Below, one piece after another: positions 10,735 to 20,415 of a DNA stretch of 64,000 nucleotides. The stretch lies in NCBI RefSeq assembly GCF_017916325.1, contig NC_090171.1, positions 1,725,501 through 1,789,500 of the forward strand. Direction: 5' to 3'. Source of the stretch: Leishmania martiniquensis. Its lineage: Eukaryota; Euglenozoa; Kinetoplastea; Trypanosomatida; Trypanosomatidae. Positions within the stretch are counted from its first letter, which is position 1. Each line of letters opens with the position of its first letter. A program made the translations under genes and the position numbers. The notes beneath the pieces are model-generated. The model had not been told where the DNA came from. It did no database searches and saw only the letters and a program-made list of their open reading frames with translations.

Positions 10735-11980
10735 GGGAGCATTTATCTGGAGTCGTTTCGCGCAGGGGTGAGCGTGTGTGTGTGTGGTTGTCCGTATAGC
10801 TGTACTCCCTTCTCTTCTCTGCCGTCATTCTCGTCAGCTTTCTCAGCACCGCGCTCGCACCTGTTCTTCGTTGCCGCGGTCGCTTCACATTGGGTGCGTT
10901 CGATTTCGTGGCGTCTGAGTGATCTTTTCCCCTTTCACGTCGATGGTCTTGCCATGTCCTTCCCCTAAGCTCAGAGAGTCGTCGTTGCCATTTCATGTGT
11001 GGTGCTGGCGCACGTTCTCTTCGCTGCGCTGCTGAGCGCACGATACACGTGTGACAGTGAGTGCGCTTGGCGTGTTCGCGGCCCGCTCCTCTCACTCCGA
11101 CTCCCTGTCGCTTCTTTGCGATAGGGGTTGTGGCGCTTTTGTGGCATCGGCAGAGATGATTCCTGCGTACTTCCTTGCCTACTCCCGTCCCCTTCAACAC
11201 GCTTTCGAAGGCGAAGCGGTATCGAGAGAGACGTGATGCTGAAGAGGTGACTGCGCAGCATGTGAACGGAAGCTCATTGACTGCGATGAGGTGAGCATGG
11301 CTCGTTGGGAGCCGCCTGCATGCGGGAAGACTATGACGCAACCGATTGTGCCGAAAAGGTCCTGTATCCAGTGGCCTTGCATCCTTTGAAATGACGCGAA
11401 TGTTTGTGTGTGTGCACTCATGCAAGACTCTAGAGGAGGACATGTGTGAGTGAGCGGTTCTCAGAGACAGTCTCGAGAAGGAGCGGGCGGGCAGAGGGGA
11501 GGCGAAGGGGATGTCAGCGTGTAGTTTCTGACACACTCCGCGGCTCATCTTGCGCCGTATCTGTGCCATGCAGGTACACCCCCAGGCACACACAACCTCC
11601 CTCTGTTCCCAGAGCCAATGCCTCTTACCTTCTTCACCCTGCGCATCTTTTTATTCCCCCCTCCCTCTCTCTTCTTTGCCACCTTTACGCATCGCGGTAG
11701 GCGCGTGCGCCGTTTCGACGGCGAAACGATATGGTGAAAAACGCGATTGGCGGAGATCTTAAGAAAAGCGACGAGCGCTTTTTCCTGCCTCTTTTCTCTT
11801 GTAGAGGAGCACATGCAGGCAGTGCCAGAAGTGTGTCTCCTTCATTCGACAGCTTACACTGTGGGAAAAGGAGAGCCAAATCCGGCACCGCACCACAGCA
11901 GCACCAGCAGCAGCCACCACGGCCGAGAGAGAGACGCTTGACAAGCATCTGCCCACACAACTGGCGTCGTCTTCGCGCGG
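10735..11980. other. Intergenic region
   Basis: This holds the 3' UTR of the HECT ligase gene and the 5' flank of the AOX-like gene. A short TG run lies near 10770-10785. A C/T tract at about 11637-11690 precedes an AG at 11699-11700. No gene is supported on either strand. Confidence 0.6.
11637..11700 (+). promoter_or_regulatory. Predicted spliced-leader acceptor for the AOX-like gene
   Basis: A long C/T-rich tract is followed by AG at 11699-11700. It would give a 5' UTR of about 280 bases before the ATG at 11981. Other AGs lie closer to the start, so the exact site is uncertain. Confidence 0.4.
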
Positions 11981-13432
11981 ATGGTGTTTCAAAGTCACAG
12001 CTGCGCCGTCACGGCAGCAGGGGCGTGCACTAAACGTCACGCCTCCAATGGCAACAGCCACCTTGGCGCTCACCATGGTGCTTCGCCCACCACCTCGTCT
12101 GCAAGGTTCTCAGCTAATAGGGCTGCAATCTCGTTAAATGCGTGCGCATCCACCGCCCGGGTCAAGCCACCTTCCTACCTGTACCGCTCTTTCATGGGGC
12201 ACTCCACACGATTCGCAGCGGTGCAGCCTCCGCTTACACGCGCCGGTATCACGCTCCTCGAACGTGAGTCCTTAACTCATAGCACCCCAAGCCGCATCAA
12301 TGATCACATATGTATCGCCATGGTAAAAACACTGCGCTGGCTGGCTGATCGCGCCTTTCGAGAGCGGTACATTCACCGAGCAACAATGTTGGTAACCGTG
12401 GCTGCTGCTGCTCCGGCGGCGGGCTCTGTGGCTGCCTACTTGCGCATGCTCTTCAAGCGGCGCTGCAGCGGCAGCACCTCCAGTGGCGTCTCAACGACTC
12501 TGACTACGGCAGAGGCAAGCTCGCCGTTTCTGGCGTTGGGCAGTTATCCGAACGCCAGCCCTGCACTCTCGGCTCCTTCTGCCTGTCGCTCCTTCGCCAC
12601 AGCACGCCTGTCACTCCACATGCCTGCTCTCAGCGTCGCCGAAGGCGCGGGGGCAACCTTAGTGCACTCCTACGCGGACGAGCTCCGAGGCATGCTGACG
12701 CAGTGCGAGAGCCATGCCGTGCATTATCAAGTGCTGAGCAACATGGCTGATATTACGCCTGCTGAGCGTGGCCTCGTACTCCTGCTGCAGGCGGTACACT
12801 TTACCATCTATCTGATACTGTTTCTCTGCTACCCGCGCATGGGCTTTCGCCTCATGGCGTACACAGCGGAGGAGTCCTCTGTCGTATGGACGCAGATGGT
12901 GAACGACTACGACCTCGGCAAGATTGTCGAGCGACGTGTCCCTCAATTGGCCTTGCATTACTGGGGTCTAGACGGCGCGTTCACCGCACAGGAGCCTTCG
13001 GTGCCGATGCCGGTGACCCCACAGAAGCAGGAGATGGCTGTTTCCGAGCCCCGAGAGGGGCGTGTAGCGGAGCAGATTCCCGTTGCCGATGCGCCGAGGT
13101 CGAGTGCCTCCCCTCATGGGGCCGGTGCCGTCCGAGGGACTGCAACGCCTTCGTCGTCAGGCATTGACGGTCATGCTTGCGGCCCTTCCGTCGCACCCGA
13201 TCCTCGCGACGATAGGGCTGTGGATGGGGAGGTAAACGAAGGGTGCAACCTCACCACTTGTGAAGTTGGAACTGGTCTGGCGATGCACACCTTGACGCTC
13301 CGCGAGGTGGTATTGCTCATCCGCTCTGATGAAATGGTCTTTCGTGATCTGAATCACGAGCTGGCGAATGAGCTAGATAGGCAGCCGAGCTGGCTGCGGC
13401 GCCTCCTGCGCTCACGCGGCGGAGGGAAGTAG
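11981..13432 (+). CDS. Degenerate alternative-oxidase-like protein (483 aa)
   Basis: The protein aligns over most of its length with the mitochondrial alternative oxidase (AOX), the di-iron ubiquinol oxidase. Matches are HRATMLVTVAAAAP (residues 133-146), LLQAVHFTIYL (helix), YPRMGFRLMAY, ALHYWGL, and LLIRSDEMVFRDLNHELA near 446-463. By residue-by-residue alignment to Trypanosoma brucei AOX, ligands E123, E162, E213 and H269 are V138, H245, A296 and F454. Only H165 (H248) and E266 (E451) remain, and the essential Y220 is W303. Oxidase chemistry is therefore unlikely. A low-complexity insertion of about 100 residues lies between the YW segment and the last ligand helix. The N-terminus is Ala/Ser/Arg-rich with few acids, consistent with mitochondrial import. 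The start could also be M71. The role is unknown; quinone binding or a structural role is inference. Confidence 0.75.
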   Translation: MVFQSHSCAVTAAGACTKRHASNGNSHLGAHHGASPTTSSARFSANRAAISLNACASTARVKPPSYLYRSFMGHSTRFAAVQPPLTRAGITLLERESLTHSTPSRINDHICIAMVKTLRWLADRAFRERYIHRATMLVTVAAAAPAAGSVAAYLRMLFKRRCSGSTSSGVSTTLTTAEASSPFLALGSYPNASPALSAPSACRSFATARLSLHMPALSVAEGAGATLVHSYADELRGMLTQCESHAVHYQVLSNMADITPAERGLVLLLQAVHFTIYLILFLCYPRMGFRLMAYTAEESSVVWTQMVNDYDLGKIVERRVPQLALHYWGLDGAFTAQEPSVPMPVTPQKQEMAVSEPREGRVAEQIPVADAPRSSASPHGAGAVRGTATPSSSGIDGHACGPSVAPDPRDDRAVDGEVNEGCNLTTCEVGTGLAMHTLTLREVVLLIRSDEMVFRDLNHELANELDRQPSWLRRLLRSRGGGK

Positions 13433-13882
13433 TGGGGAGCTCATACTGCGCAACTTTGCCAGCAGCGAAGGAAGGATGTGTTGAAGCCAAGCTATGCAGT
13501 GGTGGCGATGCTGATGTAGGAGGAGGCGGGACAGTGCTCTGTCTCTCATTTTTGCAAAGAAATGGATTGAGGAGGCGACTGGTGCCTCTTATTCAGCCGG
13601 AGGCTCGAAGCGGCTCTCCTCAGTACTCTGATGAAAAACTAAACCGTCGCACAGAGACATGAGAGTAAGGAGGCAGAGCGCTGCGCACTCCTGTTACTAC
13701 TCTTGCTCACCTACTTGCCCTCGAACGGAGGGCGTGAAGATTACACCATTGCGTCGGCGTTTCATTCTTCAGATTTGCGCACTGTTGGCTTGAGGCTCTG
13801 TGGGCGTCGTTTGTTTCGCTTTCACTCTCTGGTATCCGTCTACCCACGGTGTGACTGGCGTGAAATACACACGCATACATAC

Positions 13883-13898
13883 ATATATATATATATAT
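13883..13898. repeat. AT dinucleotide repeat
   Basis: An uninterrupted AT run is flanked by ACAT and TGTG units. It stands out in an otherwise GC-rich window and lies in the spacer after the AOX-like gene. Confidence 0.8.
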
Positions 13899-14466
13899 GC
13901 ATGTGTGTGTAATAGAAGAAAACGAAATCAATTAGGGCGGCGCCAATGTGATGTGCGTCTGACCTTTTTGCTCTTCCGTGCAGCGGAAGCAGTTACGCGA
14001 AAGATTAGCATGACCTCTTGTCTACGCATAGGTCGGCGATGAAACGCCGACCCCACCGTTCCTCCGCTCCCCCGTCTCTCACGCCCCCTCGTTCGCCACA
14101 CGTACGATAAGCCTCGCCTCGCCGATTGGTGGGTTTACGGGCTGTCTCCCCATTGGCAGTAATTGCTGCCTCGGTAATGTCCTCCTTGACGTTCTTGCCG
14201 CTCCGTCTGTTTCTTACTTGTGTGACTTTCAGCCAGCGACCGCGCCTGCTTGTGTCACGCACCTCCAGAGAGCGCCACATTCGGCTTCATTTGCGCAGCT
14301 CACCATTCGACGGCGCAACAGCCGAAGAACTAAAGGAGAAAGAAGTTGAGAGGCCGGAGAAAGAGAGCAGAGTAGAGCAGCACGGGGTCCGTCGCACTCG
14401 CATAGAATCACGGGGCGCTTGGTTGGACACACACCAACACATGTGACTTTAGATGTGGCGTTAGGG

Positions 14467-14492
14467 TCTCTTCTTCCTTTCCGCCTTTTCAG
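14467..14492 (+). promoter_or_regulatory. Predicted spliced-leader acceptor for GCP2
   Basis: A 24-base pyrimidine-rich tract ends in AG at 14491-14492. No ATG lies between this site and the chosen start at 14571, which supports that start. Confidence 0.65.
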
Positions 14493-14570
14493 GTTTATTT
14501 TTGTGAGAGCACAACCACACTAATCGCTTTCGATTGAGCTCCCAACTCTCTCTCTTCTCTGCTGCGTGAG

Positions 14571-17153
14571 ATGAGCAGCACTGCAGAGTGGAGCCGCTTC
14601 CTCGCCTCTCTGGAAAAGCGAGGGGTGCGGTTTGAGCAGGTGCAGTACGCTACAGACCGCCAGGAGGTCATCCGAGCCACCGGCATCACGGACGCGCTGA
14701 GTGTCGCGGTAGTTGAGACGGAGTGGCAGCGTCAGTGCAACGGTAGAATAAGTACAGCAGACTCGATGGCACCGGGCCGCCAAGGCTTCCTGGCCAGTAA
14801 CCTCGCAGGGACTCGCAGTTTGGCACCACTACTGTCTCAGCCAGCAGCTGGCGAAAGCGGGTCAGCTGCGTGTGCGAAAGCTTCCAACAGCGGCGCCGGT
14901 GGCCTGCCAGCTCTTAACGAACCTTCCCAGCTAGCAAGGCTGCCGGAAGAGATGCAGGACACCGTTCTGGCGACGGAAGTGCTTGCGGCAGCAGTCGGAC
15001 TTGGTGGCATGTTCCTCCAGCACACGCCGGTCGCACCCGACATTTCGAGCAGCTTCACCCTCACAGGAGGCTTTCAAGTTTCTCCGCTGGTGCCACCCTC
15101 GATGCGGAGCCTGTGCGAGACTGTCCTGCCGGTTGCCGACGCCTTTGTGGCACTTCGCTGCATTGAAAAGGCCGAGTACTCCAGTCGCAGTCTTGTGCTT
15201 ATGGCACTGGGCGAGGTGGTCTCTGAGATCAACACCAGCTACGCACACCAGGTGTCAAAGCTGCAGCTGTGGAGCGAAGGTCGACCGATGCCGCTCATGG
15301 GCGTGGTATCCGAAATCCTGCGAGTCGGGCATCACGTCGTGCGACTGCGACAAGTGTTGCCAATGGATCTGATTTGCAGCGCGCTCGCTGAAGCGGCGAC
15401 AGCGTCACCGACTCTCGCCTCTCCCTCTACCGGGCTTGTTGGCCCTCGCATCTTGAATCATCTGTGTGACCAAGTGAACAAGTACGCCGGCAGCTGCGAT
15501 GATCACGAGCTACTGATGCTGCTACTCCGTCGCTCGCTTGTCCCGTACCTGCGCATGTTGCAGCGCTGGATGCACACCGGCGTGCTAGACGACCCGTACG
15601 GTGAGTTCTTCATATCGGAAGCCTACCGCCCATCGCGACCAGCGCCGACAGCGGTGAGCCACCACCAGCAGCGACACATTGCCCAATTTTTCCTAAATGA
15701 GCTAGCGCCATCGATGACAGGCAGCGGGGGTGGTGGCGAAATCGGAGCCGGCGGCTCCAGCACCGCTTCTCAGGCCCTCTTCGGCTCGCATAGACGTGCA
15801 ACTGCGCAGCAGGACGTCGTCGCCTTTGACCGCCGTTTCTCTCTCAACAAGAGCCTGGTGCCGGTGTTCCTCAGCACACCGAGCCGCATAGCCAAAATGG
15901 TCTTCTTCGCTGGTAAGTACTGCTGCCTTCTGCGGGAGTATGGTGCGGCGCTCCCGGCATTTCGCGCCGCGCCAGTAGTCAGCGGTGCTGCGGCTGCCGC
16001 CGCATCTGGTCCCGACGGCTGTGGTGAAGCCTTGCTGACCTGGAGTGGAGCGGACCAGCTTCAACGTCAGGTGCAGGAATCCTTCGAGATTGCCAGCGGC
16101 GCTGTGATTCAGTTGCTGTTTAGCCCCTCTATTGACTTACTTGGGCACCTCAAGTCTCTGAAGCTGTACTTCCTCCAAGAGCGTGGCGACTGGGTGGTGG
16201 ACTTCCTCGACAGCGCTGACAGCCTCCTGGCTGCATATCCTGATCGTGTCAAGCCGCACTCGATGCAGGTGCTGCTGCAAGCCGCCGTGGCCCGCAGCTG
16301 TGCGAGCGACCCCTACCATGACCTGATTGGGTGCAGCTTTGCGAACTGCACGTTAGAGGAGCTACTGCAAGAGCAGAACCGACAGCGCGACAGTGGCCGT
16401 GAGCCGACCAGTATGGACATCAGCGACAGCGCAGCGGCGACGCTGCCATCTCGACGGAGCGTGGGCGGCGGTGGCGGCGGCGAGGTGGATGCTCGGCGCA
16501 GTCTGGAACTGCTCCAGCTTGAGACGGACCTGCAATGGCCGTTGACTCTGGTTCTCAATGCAAAGGTTACGCATCGGCTCAACATTATTTTTCGGCTACT
16601 GATTTGGATAAAGACGTGCGAGCGGCGGCTTTGTGAGTTGTGGTATACAAACGATATCCTCGGTGAGTTCAGTGCCGCGTACGGGTTGAAGCATCAGTTT
16701 GTGCAGTTTCTTCGCCAATTTCAGTTTTACGCCGCCCACTTTGTGCTGGAGCCGCTGTGGAGTCGCCTCATCACGCGCATCGGCCAGGCGGACAGCGTGT
16801 TCGCCATCTCGCAGGCGCTCACGGACTTCTTTGAGGGTGTGGAGACGGGGTTGGTTCTCTCCAGCACGCAGCGTTTCCGCAGCCTCGCGCACATTCTGGA
16901 GCTAACGGATCGTTTCTGCGCGGTGGGTATGCACAGCAGTACGGCGACGATGCCGCTCATTGAGGCAACCCTGCACTCTGTCGAGGACCAGTTTTTACGT
17001 GCGCTATCGGAGCTCGCCTCGCCTATCGGTCCTGACTACCCGCAGTTAGTGCCTCTACTCACGTGGATCGACTTTAGCCGATTCTATGACCAGAACAACG
17101 TTTACCATGTTCAGCACAGCGCTGCAAGCTGTGCGGCAGGCCGCAGTCTGTGA
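14571..17153 (+). CDS. GCP2: Gamma-tubulin complex component 2 (GCP2, Spc97 family), 860 aa
   Basis: This is a core subunit of the gamma-tubulin small complex that nucleates microtubules at the basal body and spindle. The length is close to that of human GCP2 (about 900 aa). The N-terminal GRIP-type region (about 150-480) contains the VLPVADAFVALRCIEKAEYS and SEILRVGHHV segments. The C-terminal region contains HLKSLKLYFLQERGDWVVDF from H526, TDLQWPLTLVLNAKVTHRLN near 652-671, and IWIKTCERRLCELWY. These match GCP2 better than GCP3. Low-complexity Gly/Ser stretches lie near 380-400 and 620-640, typical of trypanosomatid proteins. GCP3 and gamma-tubulin are not in this window. Confidence 0.88.
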   Translation: MSSTAEWSRFLASLEKRGVRFEQVQYATDRQEVIRATGITDALSVAVVETEWQRQCNGRISTADSMAPGRQGFLASNLAGTRSLAPLLSQPAAGESGSAACAKASNSGAGGLPALNEPSQLARLPEEMQDTVLATEVLAAAVGLGGMFLQHTPVAPDISSSFTLTGGFQVSPLVPPSMRSLCETVLPVADAFVALRCIEKAEYSSRSLVLMALGEVVSEINTSYAHQVSKLQLWSEGRPMPLMGVVSEILRVGHHVVRLRQVLPMDLICSALAEAATASPTLASPSTGLVGPRILNHLCDQVNKYAGSCDDHELLMLLLRRSLVPYLRMLQRWMHTGVLDDPYGEFFISEAYRPSRPAPTAVSHHQQRHIAQFFLNELAPSMTGSGGGGEIGAGGSSTASQALFGSHRRATAQQDVVAFDRRFSLNKSLVPVFLSTPSRIAKMVFFAGKYCCLLREYGAALPAFRAAPVVSGAAAAAASGPDGCGEALLTWSGADQLQRQVQESFEIASGAVIQLLFSPSIDLLGHLKSLKLYFLQERGDWVVDFLDSADSLLAAYPDRVKPHSMQVLLQAAVARSCASDPYHDLIGCSFANCTLEELLQEQNRQRDSGREPTSMDISDSAAATLPSRRSVGGGGGGEVDARRSLELLQLETDLQWPLTLVLNAKVTHRLNIIFRLLIWIKTCERRLCELWYTNDILGEFSAAYGLKHQFVQFLRQFQFYAAHFVLEPLWSRLITRIGQADSVFAISQALTDFFEGVETGLVLSSTQRFRSLAHILELTDRFCAVGMHSSTATMPLIEATLHSVEDQFLRALSELASPIGPDYPQLVPLLTWIDFSRFYDQNNVYHVQHSAASCAAGRSL

Positions 17154-20100
17154 GAGCGAGGGGGAGGGGAAGGTGCAGGTAAGTGGGAGCGGCGCGATGG
17201 GCGCCGGTGTGGGAATGTAGGGAGGAGCTGTGTGCCCACTCCTTGGCAGCATTGCAGGTTGTCGCCTTCATGCCGCTCGACCGCTTCAACGGCGCACGCT
17301 TCGGCTCCTGCTGCTTTGCTGCTAGGAGGGTGCAAACCAGTATACAGGCCAAGAACCACGCGGTAGAAGCGTGGCGCGACTCACGATTTGTGCGAGAGAG
17401 GACGGAGGTGATTTCGCGCCATCGCTGATGCGTACATAAAACAGGCGGAAACCTCGCGCTGTTGGGAACCTGTGCGTGGCATTGTCGGACGCGTTCGGGT
17501 GGGCGGATGCGCCCCGGCCGCCAGGCGCGTCTTCGTGGCCGAGTGGTGTAGAGTGGGTGGGTGGGAGTCTCCGTCGCTTTTTTTAACGTTCATCTCCCCG
17601 ACGACACAGGGGTTTTGGGGAGTGTTAAGGAAGGAAAGAGACTCTTTTCGTCGCGGCTTCGTCCCCCCTCCTCCTTCCCCCGTGCCGTCTTCTCATGGTC
17701 GCTTCTGTGCTGGGGGACGTTCTCCCCCCACCTTCCCCCACTGTGGTGTCTCGCCCGCTGGCGCAGCTCGTATTCATATTCTTTTTCTGTGTTGTTGTTT
17801 TCCCTCAAGGCGCGTACGTACCGCTGAAGGAATTCCTTCCCGCTCCGCCTCCTCCAAATCCTCTCGCCGTCATTCTTTCGCCCCCCTTTTTCTTGCTGTG
17901 TGTGACCATTAGGTGACAGATAGGGTGACGGGCTAGAGAGAGAGCACGAAGATACGAGCGCCTAAACAAAAAATGGCAGCAACTGCTTCCAACGCGCACA
18001 CCAAAGGCTGCAAGTTTCGTATGACACCTCCGCTCTTTCTTCGCTCACATGCAGGAGGATTCTATACCCTCAGCTCACTTTCTCTTTCGTCTCAACCTCC
18101 CCGCACACGCAGATGCACACACACAGGTGTTCCTCCCACGTGCACACGCATCGTTGACCTTAGAAGAAGAGCGGAGTACTGCCCTTAGCGCTGCTTTTTT
18201 TTTTTGCTCTCGCCAGCTGAAATGTGACAATCGGAAAAGACGTAACGCAGTGTGTTGTCTCTGTCGAGAGAGAGATTTCTCCGCCAAACGCAAGTGCGGA
18301 TGGCGCCTTGGCGTCGCGACTGCGGCGCAGCTGAATAGCCGCTTCGTGGGTCGTGATCTCGCGTGTGCGTGCAGTGTTCGAGGGCTCGTGGCTTCCCTCC
18401 AAGTAGGACGGGCCCAAAGTTGCGGCGCACAGAGAGGCACGCGCACCTTGACGAGCACTAACGATTTCATCACACACGCACGGGCCGCTCGCCTTCTCGG
18501 GCGCCTCCATCTGCGCGAAGCGCAGGACGATACGCGGGGCAACTCAATTCCCTACATGCGTGGCGTTCCGTCCACCCCGCAAGAGCCGCGCTCTGCGCGA
18601 CCGAGGAAGTGGCTGCTGACTAGTGCTGAATGTGCTCGCAATAGGAAACACTTTAGACGCCGGTTCACCGGTCACTCTGTGAAGGCAAAGGGGGCCGACG
18701 GCCCCGAGCATCTTCGGCACGAATGGCCGCGCCGAACTCAATGGCACGACTACATTTTCTACTGCGTGGGTGTGACCGGCCACTGGTGCACCGAAGCCGG
18801 TGGGCTGGCGCCGCAGACGCTGCTGGCCGATGCTGAGTTACGAAAGCTGTCACACTTTTTATGCCTTATCAGATTGATCTCGACCTTGTTCTGGGCTCGA
18901 GAGATCCTGTCGAGGCGCTGCAGCGAGCGAGCGTTAAGAGAATCCATAGGTGGCCTGGAGCATTCTCGTGTGGAGGCAGACAAGCACGCCTGCGGTTTGG
19001 ACGGGCTGGCGAGAGGAACTCGCATGATGGAACTTTCTTTGGCGTTTCCGCTCGCATGTCGCAGGGAGCAGACGAAAAACAAAATGAAAGCCAGGCGAGC
19101 GTAGAAAAGGCTCACGCGCAAGCTTGTGTAGAGGCGGCAGACGCGCGCCTCTTCTTGCTCACTTTTCGATGTTGCAATCTCATGCGGGTGACTGTTGCCT
19201 GACGTGGTGCCGCACGCGCTCCTTCCTCTCGCTTGATGTGGAGCCCGATGGATGCGCCCGTGCAGGCTACTGGGGCACCCCCATAAGTGCGCGGGTTACG
19301 CGGCCCACCGTCCTCTTCCCCCCTCCCTCCCTCCCTCCCAATCACACCGATGGGGGTGATGAAGGAGCGAGACGGGAGAAAGCAGCTGCAGGAGAGGGGA
19401 GGCGACGTGTGACGCATGCCTCTTGACCTCTTCAACCCCCCTTTTTTGTGGGTGTATGTGTGTGTGTGTCACTCGTCTAGCGTTACCGACATCATCCCCT
19501 CTTTCACACGGCCCTGCAGGTCCTCAGCCGAGTACATCGTGACATGCGCATTTCCTTTTCTCTCTCGCTTGTGTCACCGAACTTCTCGAACCGCACGCCT
19601 CTCTGCCATTCCTAACAAGAGCATTTTTTTCTCTCTGCTGAACATCACTTCTTCGGTCCTCCTCTGACTCGCGCAGCACAACAAAGAGTCAGAGACAAGT
19701 GGGTGTGAACAGGGGATGCTGCTGGCTACGCATGAATCAGCGCCTTGTCCCCACTGACCACTTATCTTCTCCGGCCTGTTCTCACGGAGTGCTGGCACAC
19801 GCGAGTCGCTCTTGATGCACTCTTCTGTCGTTTTGGTTGAGCTTGGTGGGCTTTGAAGCCCAACGGTAAAGACTAGAGACGAAAGGCGAACACGAGCAGC
19901 GGGCGGAAGGCGGCAGAGGGAGGAGGAGGGGGAGATCGCTGCACGGGTGCGACAGCTGTGTTGCACCCCTCCCCCTCTCATCACAGCTGCGTCCTTTTGT
20001 GCCTGCGCTTTTTATGCGATACCGAAGAGAGCTGCCGCGAAAAAGCGGCAGATCGCCTCGCGAACGCGCCTATCCCTTCGCTAGCCGAGGTGGGGCCGCC

Positions 20101-20415
20101 AGTGCTGCTAGCGCCTCCGCTGCAGGTATTCCAGTCTCCCATCCACTCTACCTCTTCATTGCAATTTGTGAAAGAGCTCTGCTTGCTCACTCAAGCAGTA
20201 ACTGTCTTTGCTAGGCAAACAACGTCGGCATCTTTACAGCAGATTCCCTTCCCCCCACCACCACACAGACACACTGACACAGTTCTTGGTGGGGCTCGCG
20301 GCTCATCCACGCCGATATCCTCTTGCTTCGAGCTCTCCTGGCCTGTGCCCAGTCACGCTGCCATTGCGAAGACGAGCACTACGCTACACCAGCAGGCGAA
20401 AGCGCAGAGGTTAAA
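17154..20415. other. Long intergenic region (3.3 kb)
   Basis: No gene with family or composition support is visible. An open frame of 351 codons at 18049-19104 runs through TG/CA-rich and mixed sequence and looks like chance opening in GC-rich DNA. The block at about 18480-19150 is more balanced in base composition than the flanking pyrimidine-rich sequence and could be a degenerate retroposon (SIDER-type); I cannot prove this by eye. Pyrimidine tracts near 17640-17770, 19300-19340 and 20240-20270 could serve trans-splicing. Confidence 0.5.

Larger units (their letters stand above)
13433..14570. other. Intergenic region
   Basis: No gene is supported. The region contains an AT dinucleotide run (13883-13898) flanked by CA and TG runs. 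A strong pyrimidine tract plus AG lies just before the GCP2 gene. Confidence 0.6.

Noticed and set aside
10622..11593. 323-codon minus-strand open frame
   Set aside because: It overlaps the end of the HECT ligase gene, is low-complexity and lacks any recognisable domain.
18049..19104. 351-codon + strand open frame in the long spacer
   Set aside because: It starts in CA-rich sequence, has no domain and has unusual Cys/Arg-rich composition. It is more likely non-coding or a retroposon remnant.
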